A stretch of DNA of 64,000 nucleotides from G965195345 sp965277625 (GTDB lineage Bacteria; Pseudomonadota; Gammaproteobacteria; CAKMZV01). Position numbers and translations under genes: made by a program. The stretch lies in the NCBI GenBank assembly GCA_965277625.1, contig OZ255827.1, positions 62,001 through 126,000 on the forward strand, written 5' to 3'. The notes under the pieces are model-generated. The model was not told where the DNA came from. It was given only the letters and a program-made list of their open reading frames with translations, and searched no databases. This document shows, in pieces, positions 10,151 through 20,737 of this stretch. Every line of letters starts with the position of its first letter. Position 1 is the stretch's first letter.

Positions 10151-10647
10151 CTGATAGACAAACGCATTATCTCATTCGGATTTGCCTGCCATTCTTTGCC
10201 TATAAGCGCTTGCCTTTTTGATCACACCCACAAACGCTCAACAGTATTACTACGATGGACAAACCAAGGTAAATATTTACATTAGCCCAAATCATCCATT
10301 TTGCTTTGATGGCGGCTTTATTGCAAACCGATTTGGAGGTTCAACAACTTCATCTACTAATATTTCTAATTGTTCAACCTTAATGGTACAAACTGCGCTG
10401 ATTAACAAGTGGTTACGGAGATACAATGCACCTTTCAATCACATCGCCACTGAACCAATCCTTAGTCTTGACAGCAAAATCAGATCAACTGCTTCAATAA
10501 CGCTCAACTAACGTTTCAAGCAGACAGAAAATGAGGTTTGATCACATCAAATAGTCAATGCTTTAATGTTCAATAGACATGCAACTTGAAAGTCATCCAA
10601 GTCAGATCGATACAGAGTGAGGGCTTAACAAGATACTCATTACTTGG
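10151..10647 (+). pseudogene. Decayed coding relic and repeated block after protease 2
   Basis: A 97-codon ORF (10,218-10,511) covers the best-preserved copy of a relic, with pieces like YYYDGQTKVNIYISPNH and CFDGGFIANRFGGSTTSSTN. The same stretch in broken form is found near 140-400, 20,340-20,530, 38,820-39,050 and 42,060-42,200. From 10,536 the shared block that follows the propeller stem-loops begins. I do not treat the ORF as a working gene because its relatives are all broken and it has no clear start signal. Confidence 0.5.
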
Positions 10648-10680
10648 CTCAGCACCGCCTTGTGCAAGGACGGTGCTAAG
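10648..10680 (-). terminator. Stem-loop after P2
   Basis: Strong inverted repeat CTCAGCACCG / CGGTGCTAAG. On the minus strand it is followed by CCAAGTAATG rather than a T-run, so intrinsic termination would be inefficient. Confidence 0.5.
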
Positions 10681-10713
10681 ACGAATAATTTAAGACGAGG
10701 GCAGTTTGAATAT

Positions 10714-13700
10714 TTAGTACAGGTAAACTGAGCCTGCAAGGCTATTTTCAGCAATTGCGCCTACAGCAAGGCTATTCCCACTACTGCTTAGGCTTACTGA
10801 AAATCCAAATTGAGCTCCGGCAGCAGTTCCAGTGGCTCTGATGTAGGCTTTTTGCGCCCAAGCACCATTAGCAAATTCAAACACATAGGTTGCGCCCGCA
10901 TCTGTGTCACTATCATCTACGCCTCCAACTCCTGTGGCTGAACCAGCCTCTAGAAAAGCCCCTACCGCAAGGATATTGCCATCTGCACTTAAACTTACAG
11001 ATCGACCAAAGAAATCGCCAGCCCCAGTATTGGATGCTTTGATGTACGCTTGTTGGGACCAGGTGCTAGAAGTCGTATTGAAGCGGAAGACATACGCCGC
11101 CCCTGAACGAATAGCAGTATTATCATCCTGCGCCCCATTAACGCCAGTTATTGAGCTATCTTCATAAACCGCCCCTACTGCAAGGGCATTGCCATCAGCG
11201 CTTAGACTCACAGAACGACCAAATTCATCTCCCCCCTCCGTATTTGATGCTTTAATGTACGCTTGTTGAGCCCAGGAATTAGAAGTTGTATTGAAGCGGA
11301 ATAGATACACCGCACCTGAAGCATAAGCAGTATTATCATCCTGCGCCCCATTGACGCCCGTCGATGAGCTTGCCTCACCATTGGCTCCGACCGCAAGGGT
11401 GTTGCCATCTGCACTTAAACTCAAAGATTCACCAAATTGATCGAGTCGCCCAGCATTTGATGCTTTAATGTACTCTTGTTGAAACCAGGTGTTGGAAGCT
11501 GTGTTGAAGCGAAATACATACACTGCCCCTGAATCAGAAGCTGTATTATCATTCTGCGCCCCATTAACGCCAGTCGATGAGCTTCCCTCTTTTAATGCCG
11601 CTACAGCTAATGTATTGCCATTATCACTCAAGCTCACGGAAAAGCCAAATTCATCACCCTGCCCTGCATTCGATGCTTTAATGTACGCTTGTTGAGCCCA
11701 AGCACCAGAAGTCGTATTGAAGCGGAATAAATAAACCGCGCCTGAATCAGTAGAATTATCATTCTGTGCCCCATTAATGCCATTCGATGAACTATCCTCA
11801 GATCTTGCTCCGACCACAAGGGTATTGCCATCGCCATTTAGACTGACTCTCGTACCAAAAAAATCGGAAAGTCCTGTATTTGAAGCTTTGATATATGCTT
11901 GCTGTACCCACGCACCTCCAATACGACGAAATACGTACACCGCCCCTGAATTATTTGCAGAATTATCATTTTGTGCTACATTGACACCTGTCAATGAGCT
12001 ATCCTCTAGAAAGGCACCTACCGCAAGGGTATTGCCATCGCCGCTCAAACTCACAGACCCGCCAAATTGATCACCTCCTTCAGCGTTACTCGCTTGTAAA
12101 CGACCAATCATGCTGTTTAGCTGGGCATTGGTCAAGGAGACCGTGTTATGACGGAATGAAGGGGCACACGATGATGTTCTATTACAAGTCCCCACCGCAT
12201 ATTGTGGATTACGAACATTTGGAATGTATCGGTGTAAGGCAACCAAAACTTGCGCGGTGGTCTGTCTGATATTGGTGCTATTGGGACTGACAACAATGCC
12301 CGCGGTACTTAAGTCCGTAAAACCCGAACCGCCATCGGGATTGCTTTGCAATTGATAATGCGTCGCAGAAGTGATCGCACTCCAAGCAAAATCAAGGGTT
12401 TTAATCCCAGTCGTTAAAGTAAACATGGGTTCTGGAAGGACAGTAACGATGGTAAAAGTCGATGCGTTATCTGTATCGGTTGTTCTGAGTGTCAGCAATA
12501 TTTGCGGCGCATTCACGCTGAAATCTAATCGCGTTATGGTCAGGCTCGTGGCGGTTATGGCTGTATTAAATACACCCTGACCCGTTGAAACGCTGAAGGA
12601 TAATGTGCTGTCCTCCACATCGAAAGCGGTAACAGTCAGAACAACAGGTGTTGAACCGACAGTGATACCGTTTGAAGTTACCGATATGGTAGGTGGGTCA
12701 TTGACAGAGTTCACGGTCACAGTCACTTGAGTTGTGACAAAGAGCCTGCCATTGGTCGCCGTAATGGTTAAGGTGGTGCGCCCAGTGGCATGACGAATAC
12801 TCAATACATTAACTTGTGTGTTTGAGTTCGTTACAGTGACTACCCCAGTATTAGATTGACTAACCGTAATTGCAGTGGCATTGGATACTGAGGCGACAGT
12901 TCGTGATCCCATAAAATCTTCATCAATACTAAGGTTACTGCTTGATACTGTAAAAGTGGGGGTTGGTGTATTATTGGCAGCGTTCACGATCACAGTCACT
13001 TGAGTTGTTGCAACGAGCGAGCCATTGGTCGCCGTAATGGTAAGGATGGTACGCCCAAAGGCATTAGCAATACTCGATACATTAACTTGTGTGCTTGAGT
13101 TCGTTACAGTGACCACCCCAGGATTGGATTGACTAACCGTAATAGATGTGGCATTGGATACTGAGGCGACAGTCCAAGGTCCCGTAAAATCTACATCAAA
13201 GCTAAGGTTACTGCTTAATACTGTAAAAGTCGGGGTTGGTGTAATATTGACAGGGTTCACTGTCACAGTCACTTGAGTTGTGGCACTGAGCGTGCCATTG
13301 GTCGCCGTAATGGTTAAAGTGGTGCGCCCAGTGGCATTTGGAATACTCAATACGTTAACTTGTGCGTTTGAGGTCGTGACAGTGACCACCCCAGTATTGG
13401 ATTGACTAACCGTAATTGCCGTGGCATCGGTTACAGTAGCGACTAACTGAGGTGTCGCAAAATTTTCATCAATACTAATGCTACTGCTTGATATTGAAAA
13501 AGTGGGGGTTGTTAGTATTGATGTTGATGTTGTTGATGTTGTTGATGTTGTTGATGTTGTTGATGTTGTTGATGTTGCTGATGTTGTTGGCGCTGTTGCT
13601 GTTGATGATGTTGTTGAGGTGCTACCGCCACCACCGCCACAAGCAGACAATAATGCAGATAGCATCAAAGTTGTACCTATGGTACTAAATGCTCCTCGAT

Positions 13701-13812
13701 TCACTGCCTTGATTAGGCGAGGGAGACCTTTCATAAAAGCATGAATAGATTGATTGGCCTCATGCCCTTGAAGCAATGAACTGGTAGAAAATATTGTAAA
13801 TAATTTATACAT
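10714..13812 (-). CDS. P2: propeller lipoprotein with a short cadherin-like stalk
   Basis: Predicted lipoprotein of 1032 residues; lipobox LLSAC at Cys58, then GGGGG and a Thr/Ser linker built from nine-base repeats. The stalk (about 97-468) has three domains of the ATAITVSQSNTGVVTV type and one different domain (ITVGSTPVVLTVTAFDVEDS) next to the head. An FN3-like domain with TCNRTSSC follows, then seven FG-GAP blades from about 568 ending in VYLY. It has the same membrane-proximal and head-proximal stalk domains as P3 and P4 but lacks their expanded central part. The start is fixed by the shared MYKLF N-terminus and leader spacing. Function is unknown; extended surface binding protein is inference. 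Confidence 0.88.
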   Translation of the reverse strand: MYKLFTIFSTSSLLQGHEANQSIHAFMKGLPRLIKAVNRGAFSTIGTTLMLSALLSACGGGGGSTSTTSSTATAPTTSATSTTSTTSTTSTTSTTSTSILTTPTFSISSSSISIDENFATPQLVATVTDATAITVSQSNTGVVTVTTSNAQVNVLSIPNATGRTTLTITATNGTLSATTQVTVTVNPVNITPTPTFTVLSSNLSFDVDFTGPWTVASVSNATSITVSQSNPGVVTVTNSSTQVNVSSIANAFGRTILTITATNGSLVATTQVTVIVNAANNTPTPTFTVSSSNLSIDEDFMGSRTVASVSNATAITVSQSNTGVVTVTNSNTQVNVLSIRHATGRTTLTITATNGRLFVTTQVTVTVNSVNDPPTISVTSNGITVGSTPVVLTVTAFDVEDSTLSFSVSTGQGVFNTAITATSLTITRLDFSVNAPQILLTLRTTDTDNASTFTIVTVLPEPMFTLTTGIKTLDFAWSAITSATHYQLQSNPDGGSGFTDLSTAGIVVSPNSTNIRQTTAQVLVALHRYIPNVRNPQYAVGTCNRTSSCAPSFRHNTVSLTNAQLNSMIGRLQASNAEGGDQFGGSVSLSGDGNTLAVGAFLEDSSLTGVNVAQNDNSANNSGAVYVFRRIGGAWVQQAYIKASNTGLSDFFGTRVSLNGDGNTLVVGARSEDSSSNGINGAQNDNSTDSGAVYLFRFNTTSGAWAQQAYIKASNAGQGDEFGFSVSLSDNGNTLAVAALKEGSSSTGVNGAQNDNTASDSGAVYVFRFNTASNTWFQQEYIKASNAGRLDQFGESLSLSADGNTLAVGANGEASSSTGVNGAQDDNTAYASGAVYLFRFNTTSNSWAQQAYIKASNTEGGDEFGRSVSLSADGNALAVGAVYEDSSITGVNGAQDDNTAIRSGAAYVFRFNTTSSTWSQQAYIKASNTGAGDFFGRSVSLSADGNILAVGAFLEAGSATGVGGVDDSDTDAGATYVFEFANGAWAQKAYIRATGTAAGAQFGFSVSLSSSGNSLAVGAIAENSLAGSVYLY
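13518..13610 (-). repeat. Nine-base tandem repeat encoding the STT linker of P2
   Basis: GTTGATGTT units repeat about eight times on the plus strand and encode repeated Ser-Thr-Thr just after the lipobox Cys. P3 keeps only a short version near 19,430-19,480, so linker length differs between close paralogs by whole units. Confidence 0.85.
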
Positions 13813-13879
13813 AATGGTAAAGCTGCACTTATTAAAATAGTTGAATATTCTTATAATAACGAATTTAGAAGGATGCAGG

Positions 13880-13911
13880 GCGCATTTTATAAGAATTAAT
13901 ATTATAATGCA
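13880..13911 (-). promoter_or_regulatory. Conserved upstream element of P2
   Basis: The -10-like TAAAAT (13,884-13,889, minus strand) lies 72 bases before the start codon. The upstream box AACTTATGCA is present about 20 bases further out. Confidence 0.45.
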
Positions 13912-14297
13912 TAAGTTATTTTATACAAAGATTGTGTTTAAAAATCAATGGAAATTGTTTAATTTAAAAAAATTGATTGACATAACTGGCTCAAAAACAT
14001 ACATCAAAGCCTCACATACGTAATAGGCGATGACTTTAGTTGATCAGTGAGTTTAAGTGTAGATGGCAATACTCTTGAGGTGGGTGTTGAGTGTAGTTCA
14101 CCGACTGGCATTTATGGGACGAAGGATGATCATACTGCTTCAAAAACGCCCAACTAACGTTTCAAGCAGACAGAAATGCGGCACAATCACATCAAATAGC
14201 CAATGCTCGAAAATTCAATAGACATGCAACTTGAAAGTCATCCAAATCCGTTTAGATTGATACTAAGCAAGGGTTTAACAAGATACTGATTACATGG
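13912..14297 (+). repeat. P2-P3 spacer with short relic pieces
   Basis: No gene is seen. About 13,982-14,160 holds broken plus-strand fragments, including pieces resembling blade sequence (KTYIKASHT; VSLSVDGNTLEVG after one base shift). From about 14,145 it joins the shared block that precedes the stem-loop. Confidence 0.4.
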
Positions 14298-14325
14298 CTC
14301 AGCACCGCCGCAAGACGGTGCTGAG
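14298..14325 (-). terminator. Stem-loop after P3
   Basis: Inverted repeat CTCAGCACCG / CGGTGCTGAG with a short CCGCAAGA-type loop. It is followed by CCATGTAA on the minus strand, so no T-run is present. Confidence 0.5.
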
Positions 14326-14362
14326 ACGAATAATTCAAGACGAGGGCCGTTGTGCTGAATAT

Positions 14363-17300
14363 TTAGTACAGGTAAACTGCGCCTGTCTGGTTGCTTACAC
14401 CATATGCACCTACAGCAAGGCTATTGCCATTACTGCTTAAGCTCACTGAAAATCCATAATTAGCAGAGTTAGAAGGGTCAGTGGCTTTGATATAAGCTTG
14501 TTGAGCCCAAGCACCATTAGAAAATTCAAACACATAAGTTGCGCCCGCACTAATTCTACCATTATCATCTACGCCTCCAACACCTGAGGCTGAACCATCC
14601 TCTGCATCGGCACCTACTGCAAGGATATTGCCATCTGCATTTAAACTCACAGATCGACCAAATTGATCGCCCGCCCCTGTATTGGATGCTTTAATATACG
14701 CTTGTTGGGACCAGGTGTTAGAAGTCGTGCTGAAACGGAATAGATACACCGCACCTGAATTAGTAGCAGTATTATCACCCTGCGCCCCATTAACACCTGT
14801 CGATGAGCTATCTTCATTAATCGCCACAACTGCAAGGGTATTGCCATCTGCACTCAAGCTCACAGATTGACCAATATTATCAAACCCCTCTGTATTTGAG
14901 GCTTTGATGTACGCTTGTTGAGACCAGGTGCTGGAAATCGTGTTGAAGCGGAATAGATACACCGCCCCTGAAGAAATAGCAGTATTATCACCCTGCACCC
15001 CATTAATACCAGTTGATGAGCTTGCCTCACCATTAGCTCCGACCGCAAGGGTGTTGCCATCTGCACTTAAACTCACATAAAAGCCAAATTGATCGCCCGC
15101 CCCTGTATTTGATGCTTTGATATAAGCTTGTTGTGCCCAGGCGCTAGAAAATGTGCTGAAACGGAATACATACACCGCACCTGAATTAGCAGCAGAATTA
15201 TTATTCTGCGCCCCATTAACGCCAGTTGATGATCCATCCTCATTCCAAGCGCCCATTGCAAGGGTATTGCCATCACCGCTCAAGCTCACAGACCAGCCGA
15301 AGAAATCGCCCGCCCCTGTATTTGATGGTTTGATGTACGCTTGTTGTGCCCAGGCGTTAGAAAATGTGCTGAAACGGAATAGATAAACCGCACCTGAATT
15401 ATCAGCAGAATTATTATTCTGCAGCCCATTTACGCCAACCGATGAGCTGTCCTCTCGAAAAGTACCTACTGCAAGAGTATTGCCATCATCGCTCAAGCTT
15501 ACAGACCAGCCAAATTGATCGCCCGCCTCCGAATTTGATGCTTTGATATATGCTTGTTGTGCCCATGCACCACCAATACGACGGAATAAATATACCGCAC
15601 CTGAATTACCAGCAGAATTATTCTGAACACTATTGACGCCCATCGATGAGCCATCCTCATTAGTTGCCCCTACAGCTAAGGTGTTACCATCACCGCTCAA
15701 GCTCACAGAATAGCCAAATTGATCAATACTATCAGGGTTACTCGCTTGCAATCGACCAATCATGCTGTTTAGCTGCGCATTGGTTAAAGCAACCGTGTTT
15801 CCAATGTAAGCGGACTCACATAATCCGCTAGTGCAGGCATTCACACCGAATTGGGGGCCACTTACTCTGGGAATATATCGGTGTAAGCCAACCAAAGCTT
15901 GTGCTGTGGTCTGTCTGATATTGGTGCTGTTTGGACTGACGACCACACTCGTAGTACTGAAATCCATATAACTTGAACCAGCGGGAGCACTCTGCAACCG
16001 ATAATTGTCCGCATTAGGGACCGCAGTCCAAGCAAAATCAAGGGTTTTAATCCCAGTAGTTACATTAAACAAGGGTGTTGGAACGACGGTAACTATAGTA
16101 AAAGTCGATGCGTTATTTGTATCGGTTGTTCTGAGTGTCAGCAATATTTGCGGCGCATTCGGGCTGAAATCTAATCGCGTTATGGTAAACCTGATGGCGG
16201 ATATGGCTGTTGTATTAACAACACCCTGACCTGTTGAAACGCTAAATGCTAAGGACAAATCCTCCACATCAGAAGCGGTAACAGCCAGGACAACGGGGAC
16301 TGAACCGATAGTGATAACGTTTGAACTTACCGTTATGGTGGGTGTGTCATTAACGGCATTCACAGTGACCACCACTTGAGTGGTTGTGCTTAGCCTGCTA
16401 TCACTAAGGGTGATGGTTAAAGTGGTTTGGCCATTGGCATTTGGAATGTTTACAACTCGAACGCCTACGTCTGTGGTTGTGACACTGACCACCCCAGTTG
16501 TGGATTCAGACACAGTTAACGTCAAGGTAGTGCTGTCAATATCGGTTCTGCTTGTTGCGATTAATACCGCTCCAAAATCTTCAGCCAAGGTCAAGGCAGT
16601 AGTAGAGACGGTTAAGACTGGTGGGTCATTAACGGCTGTGACATTCACCACCACTTGAGTGGTTGCATTTAGTCTGCCATCACTAAGGGTGATGGTTAAA
16701 GTGGTTTGGCCATTGGCATGGCGGATGTTTGATACAGAAACGCCTGCATCTGTGACCGTGACAGTGACCACCCCAGTCGTGGATTCAGCTACGGTTAACG
16801 TCAAGGTCGTGCTATCAATATCCATTCTGGTTGTTGCGATCAATACCGTTCTAAAGTCTTCAGCCAAGGTCAAGGCAGTGGTAGAGACAGTTAAGACTGG
16901 TGGGTCATTATTGGCTGTGACATCCACCACCACTTGAGTGGTTGTGCTTAGCCTGCTATCACTAAGGGTGATGGTTAAAGTGGTTTGGCCATTGGCATTT
17001 GGAATGTTTGCAATTTGAACGCCTGCATCTGTGGTTGTCACTGTGACCACCCCAGTAGCTGATTCAGTTACGGTTAACGTCAAGCTATTACTATCAATAT
17101 CGGTTCTGGTTGTTGCGATCAATACCGTTCTAAAGCCTTCAGCCAAGGTTAAGGCAGTTGTAGAGATGGTTAAGGTGGGTGTGTCATTAACGGGCGCCAC
17201 GACCACGACAACTTCGGTAGTAGCAGATTGTCCAACGGTATCGATTGCCTGAATGGTTAAGGTCGTTGTGCCATTGGCATTTTCTATGGCAGATAAGTTG

Positions 17301-19669
17301 ATATTTACAAACTGGCTTGGTGTGGATGTGACGACATCCACAAGATGTGTGGTAGAGCTCACCGAAATCGTTACGGTATCTTCAACGTCAATGACAAATG
17401 CGACAAATAGTGAGGCCTCAAAGTCCTCTAGTACGCTGATACGATTGGTGAAAATTAAAAAACCTGGTGCCCTATTGAGTACATTAACAGAAATTGTCTG
17501 AGTAACTATTGTGCCAGAACTGTCAACCACTCTAACGGTTAATATGGTTTGACCTGTTGCAGCAGCATTCGGAATCAAGGTTATGGCATTAGCTGAAGTC
17601 GTTACTATGACAACACCTGGGGTGGATTCAGACACGGTGAAGGATAATGTAGTGTCTTCAATATCACTTGCAGTCGTGTTAATGGTCATAGTCGAAAATG
17701 CACTGAGAGTCGTAATACTGTTAGATGAGACAGTTAGAGTCGGTGTGTCATTGACTGCATTCACTGTGACCAACACTTGAGTGGTTGAAGTTAATTGGCT
17801 ATCACTAAGGGTGATGGTTAAAGTGGTTCTGCCACTCCTATGGGCTATGCTGGATACAGAGACGCCTGAGGTTGATGTCTGCACTGTGACCACCCCAGTA
17901 GCTGATTCAGTCACGGTTAAGGTCAAAGTATTACTATCCACATCACTTCTGGTTGTTGCGATCAACAACGTACCAAAATCTTCAGCCAAGATCAATGCGT
18001 TGGTTGAAACAGTTATGGTGGGTGTATCATTAACCGCTGTGACGTCAATCACCACTTGAGTGATTGTCGTTAATACGCTATCACTAAGGGTAATCGTTAA
18101 AGTGGTTTGGCCATTGGCATGGCGGATGCTTGATACAGAAACGTCTGCGTCTGTAACCGTGACAGTGACCACCCCAGTCGTAGATTCAGCCACGGTAAAC
18201 GTCAAGCTAGTGCTGTCAATATCGGTTCTTGTTGTTGCGATCAAAACCGTTCTAAAATCTTCAGCCAAAGTCAAGGCATTAGTAGAGACGGTTAAGGCTG
18301 GTGGGTCATTAATGGGTGTAACGTCAACAACCACTTGAGTGATTGTACTTAGTCTGCCATCACTAAGGGTGATGCTTAAAGTGGTTTGGCCATTGGCATT
18401 GCGGATGTTTGATACAGAAACGCCTGCATCTGTGACCGTGACAGTGACCACCCCAGTCGTGGATTCAACCACAGTGAAAGTCAAGGTCAAGGTATTGTTA
18501 TCAACATCCGTTCTGGTTGTTGCGATCAAAACCGTTCCAAAATCTTCATCTAAAGTCAACGCAGTCGTTGAAACAGTTAAGGTAGGTCGATCATTGACAG
18601 CGTTAACAATCACAGTCACTTCAGTTGTGGCACTGAGCGTGCCATTGGTCGCCGTAATGGTTAAGATAGTGCGCCCATTGGCATTAAGCATACTCGAAAC
18701 GTTAACTTGTGAGGATGTATTTGTTACAGTGACCACCCCAGTATTGGATTGACTAACCGTAATAGATGATGCATTGGATACAGTGGCGACTAACTGAGAT
18801 GTCGCAAAATCTTCATCAATACTGAAATTACTGCTTGATACTAAAAAAGTGGGGGTTGGTGTATTATTGACAGGGTTCACGGTCACAGTCACTTGAGTTG
18901 TGGCAGTGAACGAGCCATTGGTCGCACTAATGGTTAAGACGGTACGCCCAGTGGCATTTGGAATCCTCGATACATTAACTTGTGTGTTTGAGTTCGTAAC
19001 AGTGACCACTCCAAAATTGGATTGATTAACCGTAATAGATGTTGCATTGGATACAGTGGCGACAGTCCAAGATCCCGTAAAATCTTCATCAAAACTAAGG
19101 TTACTGCTTAATACTATAAAAGTGGGCGTTGAGGAGGTTGTTGGACCATTAACAGCGTTCACAGTCACAGTCACTTGAGTTGTAGCACTGAGCGAGCCAT
19201 TGGTCGCCGTAATAGTTAAGGTGGTGCGCCCAGTGACATTAGCAATACTTAATACGTTAACTTGTGTGTTTGAGGTCGTGACAGTGACCACCCCAGGATT
19301 GGATTGACTAACCGTAATTGCTGTAGCATCGGATACAGTAGCGACTAACTGAGGTGTCGCAAAATTTTCATCAATACTAAGGCTACTGCTCGATATTGAA
19401 AAAGTGGGGGTTGTTAGTATTGGTGTTGGCGCTGTTATTGTTGATGTTGTTGGCGCTGTTGATGATGTTGTTGAGGTGCTACCGCCACCACCGCCACAAG
19501 CAGACAATAATGCAGATAGCATCAATGTTGTACCTATGGTACTTAACGCTCGTCGATTCACTGCCTTGATTAGGCGAGGGAGACCTTTCATAAAAGCAAG
19601 AATAGATTGATTGCCCGCATGCCCTTGAAGCAATGGACTGGTAGAAAATATTGTAAATAATTTATACAT
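14363..19669 (-). CDS. P3: propeller lipoprotein with a 12-domain cadherin-like stalk
   Basis: Predicted lipoprotein of 1768 residues; lipobox LLSAC at Cys58. The stalk (about 85-1205) has about 12 domains of about 93 residues joined by VNDxP linkers: three of the ATAITVSQSN type, eight central ones (typically TVSTTALTLAEDF...TTQVVVDVTAVND), and the same final domain as P2 and P4 (SSNVITIGSVPVVLAVTASD). The FN3-like domain has a shorter Cys pair (CTSGLC) than its relatives. Seven blades from about 1303 form the head, ending in VYLY. Central domains 7 and 8 form a pair also seen five times in P4. The protein is very rich in Thr, Val and Ser. Ca2+ binding at the DVDS/DIDS linkers is known for cadherin-like folds but only inferred here. 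Confidence 0.88.
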   Translation of the reverse strand: MYKLFTIFSTSPLLQGHAGNQSILAFMKGLPRLIKAVNRRALSTIGTTLMLSALLSACGGGGGSTSTTSSTAPTTSTITAPTPILTTPTFSISSSSLSIDENFATPQLVATVSDATAITVSQSNPGVVTVTTSNTQVNVLSIANVTGRTTLTITATNGSLSATTQVTVTVNAVNGPTTSSTPTFIVLSSNLSFDEDFTGSWTVATVSNATSITVNQSNFGVVTVTNSNTQVNVSRIPNATGRTVLTISATNGSFTATTQVTVTVNPVNNTPTPTFLVSSSNFSIDEDFATSQLVATVSNASSITVSQSNTGVVTVTNTSSQVNVSSMLNANGRTILTITATNGTLSATTEVTVIVNAVNDRPTLTVSTTALTLDEDFGTVLIATTRTDVDNNTLTLTFTVVESTTGVVTVTVTDAGVSVSNIRNANGQTTLSITLSDGRLSTITQVVVDVTPINDPPALTVSTNALTLAEDFRTVLIATTRTDIDSTSLTFTVAESTTGVVTVTVTDADVSVSSIRHANGQTTLTITLSDSVLTTITQVVIDVTAVNDTPTITVSTNALILAEDFGTLLIATTRSDVDSNTLTLTVTESATGVVTVQTSTSGVSVSSIAHRSGRTTLTITLSDSQLTSTTQVLVTVNAVNDTPTLTVSSNSITTLSAFSTMTINTTASDIEDTTLSFTVSESTPGVVIVTTSANAITLIPNAAATGQTILTVRVVDSSGTIVTQTISVNVLNRAPGFLIFTNRISVLEDFEASLFVAFVIDVEDTVTISVSSTTHLVDVVTSTPSQFVNINLSAIENANGTTTLTIQAIDTVGQSATTEVVVVVAPVNDTPTLTISTTALTLAEGFRTVLIATTRTDIDSNSLTLTVTESATGVVTVTTTDAGVQIANIPNANGQTTLTITLSDSRLSTTTQVVVDVTANNDPPVLTVSTTALTLAEDFRTVLIATTRMDIDSTTLTLTVAESTTGVVTVTVTDAGVSVSNIRHANGQTTLTITLSDGRLNATTQVVVNVTAVNDPPVLTVSTTALTLAEDFGAVLIATSRTDIDSTTLTLTVSESTTGVVSVTTTDVGVRVVNIPNANGQTTLTITLSDSRLSTTTQVVVTVNAVNDTPTITVSSNVITIGSVPVVLAVTASDVEDLSLAFSVSTGQGVVNTTAISAIRFTITRLDFSPNAPQILLTLRTTDTNNASTFTIVTVVPTPLFNVTTGIKTLDFAWTAVPNADNYRLQSAPAGSSYMDFSTTSVVVSPNSTNIRQTTAQALVGLHRYIPRVSGPQFGVNACTSGLCESAYIGNTVALTNAQLNSMIGRLQASNPDSIDQFGYSVSLSGDGNTLAVGATNEDGSSMGVNSVQNNSAGNSGAVYLFRRIGGAWAQQAYIKASNSEAGDQFGWSVSLSDDGNTLAVGTFREDSSSVGVNGLQNNNSADNSGAVYLFRFSTFSNAWAQQAYIKPSNTGAGDFFGWSVSLSGDGNTLAMGAWNEDGSSTGVNGAQNNNSAANSGAVYVFRFSTFSSAWAQQAYIKASNTGAGDQFGFYVSLSADGNTLAVGANGEASSSTGINGVQGDNTAISSGAVYLFRFNTISSTWSQQAYIKASNTEGFDNIGQSVSLSADGNTLAVVAINEDSSSTGVNGAQGDNTATNSGAVYLFRFSTTSNTWSQQAYIKASNTGAGDQFGRSVSLNADGNILAVGADAEDGSASGVGGVDDNGRISAGATYVFEFSNGAWAQQAYIKATDPSNSANYGFSVSLSSNGNSLAVGAYGVSNQTGAVYLY

Positions 19670-19736
19670 AATGGTAAAGCTGTGCTTATTAAAATTGTTG
19701 GATATTCTTATAATAACGAATTTAGAATGATGCAGT

Positions 19737-19768
19737 GCGCATTTTATAAGAATTAATATTAAATTGTA
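19737..19768 (-). promoter_or_regulatory. Conserved upstream element of P3
   Basis: The -10-like TAAAAT (19,741-19,746, minus strand) lies 72 bases before the start codon. The surrounding 80 bases are nearly the same as those before P2, so these two genes probably share control. Confidence 0.45.
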
Positions 19769-20671
19769 TAAGTTATTTTATACAAAGATTGTGTTTAAAA
19801 ATCAGTGGACGTTGTTTTTTTAGCGACAATCTTAAACATATTTGGCTCTCAAGTATTACCTAACATACGCGACTACCAGATAAAAGACTATTTTTATGTC
19901 ACAACATCCGCTAAGAATAAAGTCGAACAAGATTATACAAAAGTAAAATAATCCGCTACAGAGGGGCACGAGACCGACTAGAAATTCATAAAGGACTACC
20001 TTAAGTCATTTAGCGGTAACCTATAGAATTATGATTAAAAAGATCACAGAGCGTTAAGTCATACTTAGCTTGTGAGGATGGTTAAGAAGTTTGATTCTTC
20101 CACCTTGTGGTAAGTTGTTACCACTCGATGAGATAGACATAGGTCATCATCATTTAAATTCGCTGCACAGTGTGCAAGCGTTTGCCCAAAGCACAGAATA
20201 CATACTTAGATGGTTTTACATTGACTTGTTGAATTTGACATCAATCTCATCGTATTCTATGGAAATTTTATCAAATTCGACACACTCCATATAAGTTGAT
20301 GCTTTATGGATTCAACCTTTATACGCTTTTTCACTGCAAAAGATATTTTGCTTTGATGGCCGTTTTATTGCAGGCCGTTTTAGGAATTTTTTAATTGTTC
20401 AACCTTAATTGTGATTATTGGTGCTGATTAACAAGTTGGCTCGGCGATACAAAGCGCCGTGCAAACACATTGGCTCTCATCAAAGCCTTAGTCTTGACAG
20501 CAACATCAGAACAACTGCCTCTAATAACGCTCAACTAACATTTCAAGCAGACAGAAAATGCGGCACGATCACATCACAAAGTCAATGCTCTAATGTTCCT
20601 ATAGACATGCAACTTGAAAGTCATCCAAGTCAGATTGATACTGAATAAGGGTTTAACAAGACATTCATTAG
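19769..20671 (+). pseudogene. P3-P4 spacer with a long decayed coding relic
   Basis: About 900 bases without an intact gene. Plus-strand relic pieces lie in the same order as in the P6-P7 and P7-P8 spacers: a MSQHPLR-like start near 19,895, a KDYLKSFSGNL-like piece near 20,000, and the CKRYFALMAVLLQ-like piece near 20,340. All are separated by stops. The shared block before the stem-loop starts at about 20,566. The parent protein was not recognised. Confidence 0.5.
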
Positions 20672-20699
20672 CTCAGCACCGCCGCAAGGACGGTGCTGA
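20672..20699 (-). terminator. Stem-loop after P4
   Basis: Inverted repeat TCAGCACCG / CGGTGCTGA with a short loop, followed on the minus strand by GCTAATGAATG. A T-run is lacking, as in P1-P3. Confidence 0.5.
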
Positions 20700-20737
20700 A
20701 ACGAATAATTTAAGACGAAGGTCGTTGTGCTGAATTT

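Noticed and set aside
10218..10511. 97-codon ORF as a real gene
   Set aside because: It is the best copy of a relic that is broken in every other spacer, and it has no clear start signal.
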